Made by a program: the position numbers and the translations under genes
The notes under the pieces: model-generated
Told to the model about the DNA's origin: nothing
Database searches by the model: none
The model's input: the letters and a program-made list of their open reading frames with translations, nothing else
Part shown: one piece after another, positions 39,653-43,266 of the stretch
Layout of the letters: the number at the start of each line of letters is the position of its first letter
Numbering within the stretch: position 1 is the first letter of the stretch
Source of the DNA: an uncultured bacterium
GTDB lineage: Bacteria; Patescibacteriota; Minisyncoccia; Phycocordibacterales; UBA2100
DNA: 43,266 bases
Direction of reading: 5' to 3'
Assembly: GCA_903854215.1 (NCBI GenBank)
Contig: CAINVT010000069.1
Span: forward strand, 1 to 43,266

Positions 39653-39740
39653 CCAAGCTCTGAGCTTGGTAGGGATTTTGTGGCTTTGTTGAGCGATTTC
39701 GACTTGCGTTTCTATGCCAAGCTCTGAGCTTTGTAGTTAT
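39653..39740. repeat. 88-bp double-hairpin repeat, copy 2
   Basis: Direct-orientation counterpart of 26968-27055 with identical ends and length; differences cluster in the spacer just before the second hairpin. The stop codon of the minus-strand HAD gene (39737-39739) lies in it. Confidence 0.88.
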
Positions 39741-40519
39741 CGGGCGAGCAGTTCGTCGATTATTTTTGCGGTATCACTCGGGCTGGTGACGGAGCGTGTC
39801 TGGATACCGGTCGGGATGACGACGGCGTCGTTGCCCCCCTCATACAATGCATCGCCGATATAGAGCATTTCACTCGGTGCGAATCCGAGGCGTTCTGATA
39901 GCCATTTTATTCCGAACGCTTTATTGATGCCTTTGCGCGTTATATCGATTGTCGTCTTCCCGCCAATACTGACCTCACATTCCGGTAGCCGTGCATGGAG
40001 CAATTTTTGGAGCTTCCGGCGTTTTGACATGTCGGGATCCCAGTTCTTTTTATCATCCTCGAGCGCATCAAGCCCGAGCGCAGCATAGCGAAGTTGAGTC
40101 GGATCTTTCAATAATTCCGGCTGGTATTTCGGATTCGGACCGAGAATGTCATTTTCAGCGACAATATCACGGATGATCGTTTCGATATGTGTCTGTTCCG
40201 CTAGCGTGAATTCATTGGTGTATGCCAATTTCCAGCCGGTATCGGAGTATGTGTAGCCCTGCGCAGCATTATCAGCAAGTATAAAAAGGTTTGAGATATG
40301 CGGTTCATCGACGAGTCGATCAAGAACTTCGCTTTTGATTCGCTCGAACTTTGCGCCCGAGACGATGGCAAGCGGCAGCTGCTTCAAAAGAGCGCTCAAC
40401 CGATGCATCATTTCGTCCGAAGGGGGTTGGAAACTCTCGGCGAGCGTATCATCAAGATCAAACGCGACTGCCCATGGCGTTGCGGTAGGCGAGGTGTCTG
40501 GTAGTCCGTCGGTGCTCAT
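39737..40519 (-). CDS. HAD-IIB hydrolase, phosphomannomutase-like
   Basis: A 260-residue HAD-superfamily protein: motif I AFDLDDTLAES, motif II LAIVSGA, a conserved Lys region and motif IV GDALYEGGNDAVV. The GGND ending and cap arrangement (SIGGKTTIDITRKGINKAFG) resemble eukaryote-type phosphomannomutase and sugar-phosphate phosphatases. It could supply mannose-1-phosphate or remove phosphate from a sugar, in keeping with the sugar-polymer genes beside it. The ATG at 40519 is preferred over 40525 because a weak minus-strand -10 (TATCCT) then lies 9 nt upstream. Convergent with the giant surface gene. Confidence 0.82.
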   Translation of the reverse strand: MSTDGLPDTSPTATPWAVAFDLDDTLAESFQPPSDEMMHRLSALLKQLPLAIVSGAKFERIKSEVLDRLVDEPHISNLFILADNAAQGYTYSDTGWKLAYTNEFTLAEQTHIETIIRDIVAENDILGPNPKYQPELLKDPTQLRYAALGLDALEDDKKNWDPDMSKRRKLQKLLHARLPECEVSIGGKTTIDITRKGINKAFGIKWLSERLGFAPSEMLYIGDALYEGGNDAVVIPTGIQTRSVTSPSDTAKIIDELLAR

Positions 40520-40644
40520 TATCATATGAGGATATCACGAAACAGTTATGCACGGTATGCATACGAACCTTGTTTTCCGCCATGGTAGTATGAGGTTCGA
40601 GGCATGGGGTGTGCCGGTTTCTTTTTGCTAGATTTTTTCTCATA

Positions 40645-41883
40645 ATGAAGATGCGCATACTTATGTTTGGATGGGAATTTCCCCCCTTTAACAGCGGGGG
40701 GTTAGGTGTTGCGTGTCTGGGTATTACCCGAGCGCTTTCTGCCCGTGGAGCGGAGATCACCTTCGTCATGCCGAAAACGCTCGATGTGAAAAGCCCATGG
40801 GCGCGTATCATCTTCGCAGATGGAAAGAGTGTCGTAACCCGTTCTGTCAATTCGATCCTTTCTCCCTATCTGACGACACGCTCATACGCCTATGCGCGCA
40901 AAAGGATCGGTGCCGAAGGCGGAGATACTGCCATGTATGGGAAAGATCTCATGAGCGAGGTTATGCGCTACGCGGCGATGGGCGGAGAGATCGCGAAGGA
41001 AGAAGAGTTTGATATTATTTATGCGCATGATTGGCTTTCTTTTGGCGCCGGTATTGAAGCGAAGCGCGTCTCGGGGAAGCCTTTTATCGCACATGTTCAC
41101 GCGACCGAATTCGATCGATGCGGCGGCCCGTTGGGCATCAATCGTGAGGTATACGAGATAGAAAAAGCCGGCATGGAAGCGGCTGATGTCGTGATCGCGG
41201 TTTCGCAGCTCACCAAGAACATCATAGTCAATAATTACGGTATTCCCGAGGGTAAGGTGCGAGTCGTGCATAATGGCATCGATGCGACGACCGCACCGGC
41301 GGGGAGTAACGGTTTGCCGCGTTTGCGGGCGCTCAAAGCATCCGGTTACTCGCTCGTGCTCTTTCTCGGTCGGGTGACGCTTCAAAAAGGCCCCGATTAT
41401 TTCATACGTGCCGCCCAGCGTGTTCTCGAACGTAATCCAAAAGTCATGTTCATTCTTTCCGGTAGCGGCGACATGGATACACACGTGATGGAACTCACTG
41501 CACAGCTCGGTATCGCCGATCACGTCATGTTCACCGGCTTTCTCAAGGGGCCGGAAAGCGCGGAAGTATACTCAGCCGCTGATCTGTTCGTCATGCCCTC
41601 CGTATCTGAGCCGTTCGGCATCACGCCGCTTGAAGCGATGCGACTCGGCACCCCCGTCCTCATTTCCAAACAATCGGGCGTTTCGGAGATTGTGAAGCAT
41701 GCACTCAAAGCGGATTTCTGGGATGTGGACGAGATGGCGAATCAGATTCTCGCGGTCGTCGGCTTCCCGGGACTTCGCCAAACACTTTCAAGTAATGGCT
41801 GCGAGGAGGCGGAAACGATCACGTGGGCCGAAGCAGCACAAAAATTAGACGGCATCGCGCATGAGTTCGCGCATACACAGTAA
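40645..41883 (+). CDS. GT4/GT5-type glycosyltransferase (glycogen-synthase-like)
   Basis: A 412-residue GT-B enzyme. The N-terminal half has FGWEFPPFNSGGLGVACLG, the starch-synthase-like acceptor and nucleotide loop, and IIYAHDWLSFGAG; the C-terminal half has FLGRVTLQKGPDYFI and the donor-binding SEPFGITPLEAMRLGTPVL with the E-x7-E pair. Expected reaction: transfer of a glucosyl unit from a nucleotide sugar to an alpha-glucan. TAGATT at 40629-40634 ends 10 nt before the ATG. It is followed 30 nt later by a GH57 amylase, the usual CPR glucan pair. Confidence 0.9.
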   Translation: MKMRILMFGWEFPPFNSGGLGVACLGITRALSARGAEITFVMPKTLDVKSPWARIIFADGKSVVTRSVNSILSPYLTTRSYAYARKRIGAEGGDTAMYGKDLMSEVMRYAAMGGEIAKEEEFDIIYAHDWLSFGAGIEAKRVSGKPFIAHVHATEFDRCGGPLGINREVYEIEKAGMEAADVVIAVSQLTKNIIVNNYGIPEGKVRVVHNGIDATTAPAGSNGLPRLRALKASGYSLVLFLGRVTLQKGPDYFIRAAQRVLERNPKVMFILSGSGDMDTHVMELTAQLGIADHVMFTGFLKGPESAEVYSAADLFVMPSVSEPFGITPLEAMRLGTPVLISKQSGVSEIVKHALKADFWDVDEMANQILAVVGFPGLRQTLSSNGCEEAETITWAEAAQKLDGIAHEFAHTQ

Positions 41884-41913
41884 GTATATGGAGACCCATG
41901 ATAGAATAGCGCT

Positions 41914-43110
41914 ATGAAATCCGTCTGCTTCTATTTTCAAGTCCACCAACCATATCGCGTCAAGCGATATCGTGTTTTTGATATCGGCAATGATTCCGAA
42001 TATTTCAACGATCGCAGCGAAAGTGACTTGAACAACAAGCGTATTGTCGAGAAAGTCGCACGCAAGTCGTACATTCCAGCGACGGCACTCTTGCTTGAGA
42101 TGCTCAAGCGTCATCCGCAGTTGCGTATCTCATATTCATTCTCCGGCATCGCACTCGAACAACTCGAACGATATGCGCCTGAGGCACTCGATCTTTTCAA
42201 GAAGGTCGTCGACACTGGTCAGGTAGAGGTGTTGAGCGAGACGTATTATCACTCGCTCTCGTTCTTCTATTCGCCGGCAGAATTCGAACGACAAGTCGGC
42301 AAGCACCGCGAGCTCATCCGTCGCATTTTCGGCGTTTGGCCTCGCGCGTTTCGCAACACTGAGCTCTCATATCGTAATGATCTCGCACAATGGGCCGACA
42401 GTGCCGGCTATACCGCGATCTTGGCCGAAGGTTGGGATCCGATCCTCGGATGGCGTAGTCCGAATTATGTCTATCGTCCGAAGGGGACACAGAATATCAA
42501 GTTGCTCTTGAAAAACTATCGTCTTTCCGATGATGTCGCATTCCGATTCTCATCGCGCGAGTGGACGGAGTGGCCGCTCACGACCGAAAAGTTCGGCAAG
42601 TGGGTCGGCGAAGCGGAAGGGGATACGATCAACCTCTTTATGGATTACGAAACATTCGGTGAACACCAGTGGGAAGACACCGGTATTTTCCAATTTCTTG
42701 AGCAATTACCGCATGAGATTGCGAGGAATCCCGGGCTTAACTTCATGACGCCATCCGAAGTCGCCGCCGCGTACGATGTGCGCGACGAAGTCGACATGCC
42801 GCACGTCGTTACCTGGGCTGACACCGACCGTGATCTCACCGCGTGGACGGGCAATCCGATGCAGCGTGCGGCGCTGGATTCCGTCTACGGGATGGAAAAC
42901 GACGTCTTGCTGGCGAACGACCACAAGCTTCTCGAAGATTGGCGCCGCATGCAGACCTCCGATCACTTCTACTACATGTGTACGAAGTATTCTGCGGACG
43001 GCGACGTCCACGCATACTTCTCGCCGTATGAATCACCGTACGATGCGTACATCGCGTACATGAATGCATTGTCCGATTTGAAATTGAGGGTGGAAAAGGT
43101 GAAGAAATGA
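41914..43110 (+). CDS. GH57 family alpha-amylase/glucanotransferase
   Basis: A 398-residue glycoside hydrolase family 57 enzyme, cytoplasmic (no signal peptide). FYFQVHQPYR at the N-terminus, nucleophile E150 in FRNTELSYRND and acid/base D244 in LFMDYETFGEHQ are all present. It would cut or rearrange alpha-1,4-glucans such as glycogen, acting with the glycosyltransferase just upstream. TAGAAT at 41902-41907 ends 6 nt before the ATG. The gene is complete and ends 9 nt before the putative IS end. Confidence 0.94.
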   Translation: MKSVCFYFQVHQPYRVKRYRVFDIGNDSEYFNDRSESDLNNKRIVEKVARKSYIPATALLLEMLKRHPQLRISYSFSGIALEQLERYAPEALDLFKKVVDTGQVEVLSETYYHSLSFFYSPAEFERQVGKHRELIRRIFGVWPRAFRNTELSYRNDLAQWADSAGYTAILAEGWDPILGWRSPNYVYRPKGTQNIKLLLKNYRLSDDVAFRFSSREWTEWPLTTEKFGKWVGEAEGDTINLFMDYETFGEHQWEDTGIFQFLEQLPHEIARNPGLNFMTPSEVAAAYDVRDEVDMPHVVTWADTDRDLTAWTGNPMQRAALDSVYGMENDVLLANDHKLLEDWRRMQTSDHFYYMCTKYSADGDVHAYFSPYESPYDAYIAYMNALSDLKLRVEKVKK

Positions 43111-43189
43111 GCGCTAGAGAGCGATTGTCATACCAAAGCGATTATGTCACCCCTGCAAAGCGAAAATGTCACCCCCCAATGAGTAACGA

Positions 43190-43216
43190 TGGTGAGCATA
43201 CCAGCTCACCATTTTT
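43190..43216 (+). terminator. Terminator hairpin inside the putative IS end
   Basis: TGGTGAGC (43190-43197) pairs perfectly with GCTCACCA (43204-43211), followed by TTTTT. Placed between the end repeats and the gene start, it would block transcription entering from outside. Confidence 0.75.
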
Positions 43217-43221
43217 GCTCC

Positions 43222-43266
43222 ATGACAGACGACATACTCACCCCCGAAGAACGAGCGCGATATACC
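43222..43266 (+). CDS. 5' end of a gene, probably a transposase (partial)
   Basis: Fifteen codons (MTDDILTPEERARYT) before the window ends. Too short to assign a family; the transposase call rests only on the repeats upstream. LTPEERARY is compatible with the start of a DDE transposase or an HTH protein. Confidence 0.45.
   Translation, partial: MTDDILTPEERARYT

Larger units (their letters stand above)
43120..43266 (+). mobile_element. Left end of a putative insertion sequence with TGTCA repeats (runs off the window)
   Basis: Three related direct repeats at 43120-43134, 43135-43153 and 43157-43175 share AGCG(A/T-rich)TGTCA; the TGTCA cores lie at 43126, 43145 and 43167, that is 19 and 22 nt apart. 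Arrays of transposase-binding repeats with TGT ends are typical of IS21, Tn7/Tn5053 and Mu-type DDE elements. A terminator-like hairpin and the start of a gene follow. Confidence 0.55.

Noticed and set aside
1-43266. TGA read as Gly (code 25, as in Gracilibacteria)
   Set aside because: TGA ends many genes exactly where families end (for example sagB, the ABC ATPase and the pilus ATGA overlaps), and no family domain continues past a TGA.

Overview
The window reads as a piece of a Candidatus Patescibacteria (CPR, Parcubacteria-like) genome. This is an inference. It rests on short intergenic gaps, a compact type IV pilus operon with several prepilins, a GT4 plus GH57 alpha-glucan pair, a small HTH protein of a type I know mainly from CPR genomes, and widespread leaderless genes, in which a TANAAT -10 box ends only 6-11 nt before the start codon. 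TGA is used as a normal stop, so the code is standard bacterial (code 11). No rRNA and no CRISPR array were seen.

Layout. 1-5425: glutaredoxin-like protein, tRNA-Arg(CCT), P-loop kinase-like protein, small membrane and coiled-coil proteins, an HTH protein, tRNA-Phe(GAA) with a hairpin-rich tail, a DEDD exonuclease and hisS. 5506-8718: an intact SET-domain methyltransferase gene followed by two 5'-truncated copies of its 3' half; the gaps between copies hold a Fic gene and an AbiEii-like toxin pair. 8797-16857: a MurL-like epimerase, dapF, four PaaK/CapK-like adenylate-forming enzymes and a small secreted protein. 17034-19859: a YcaO protein, a SagB-type dehydrogenase and a separately promoted Gly/Cys/Ser-rich membrane-anchored peptide, together resembling a thiazole/oxazole-modified peptide (TOMM) system. 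19972-23182: three membrane-anchored extracytoplasmic proteins. 23291-26978: FAD-linked oxidase, a small hypothetical gene and an ABC permease/ATPase pair. 27159-33040: type IV pilus ATPase, platform protein and five prepilin-like proteins, one fused to a beta-propeller. 33091-39602: a CAP-domain protein and a 1745-residue multidomain surface protein. 39737-43110: HAD phosphatase/phosphomannomutase-like, GT4 and GH57. 43120-43266: apparent left end of an insertion sequence.

Two dispersed repeats bracket large blocks. A 61-bp hairpin element occurs at 1-61 and, inverted, at 19317-19377. An 88-bp double-hairpin element occurs in direct orientation at 26968-27055 and 39653-39740, on either side of the pilus and surface-protein block.

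Main message: the accessory block 5.5-23.2 kb combines an apparent gene-end integration hot spot (SET), peptidoglycan-type epimerases, a tandem family of adenylating enzymes and a probable RiPP-modification pair with a candidate substrate. All functional links between these parts are inference from gene order.
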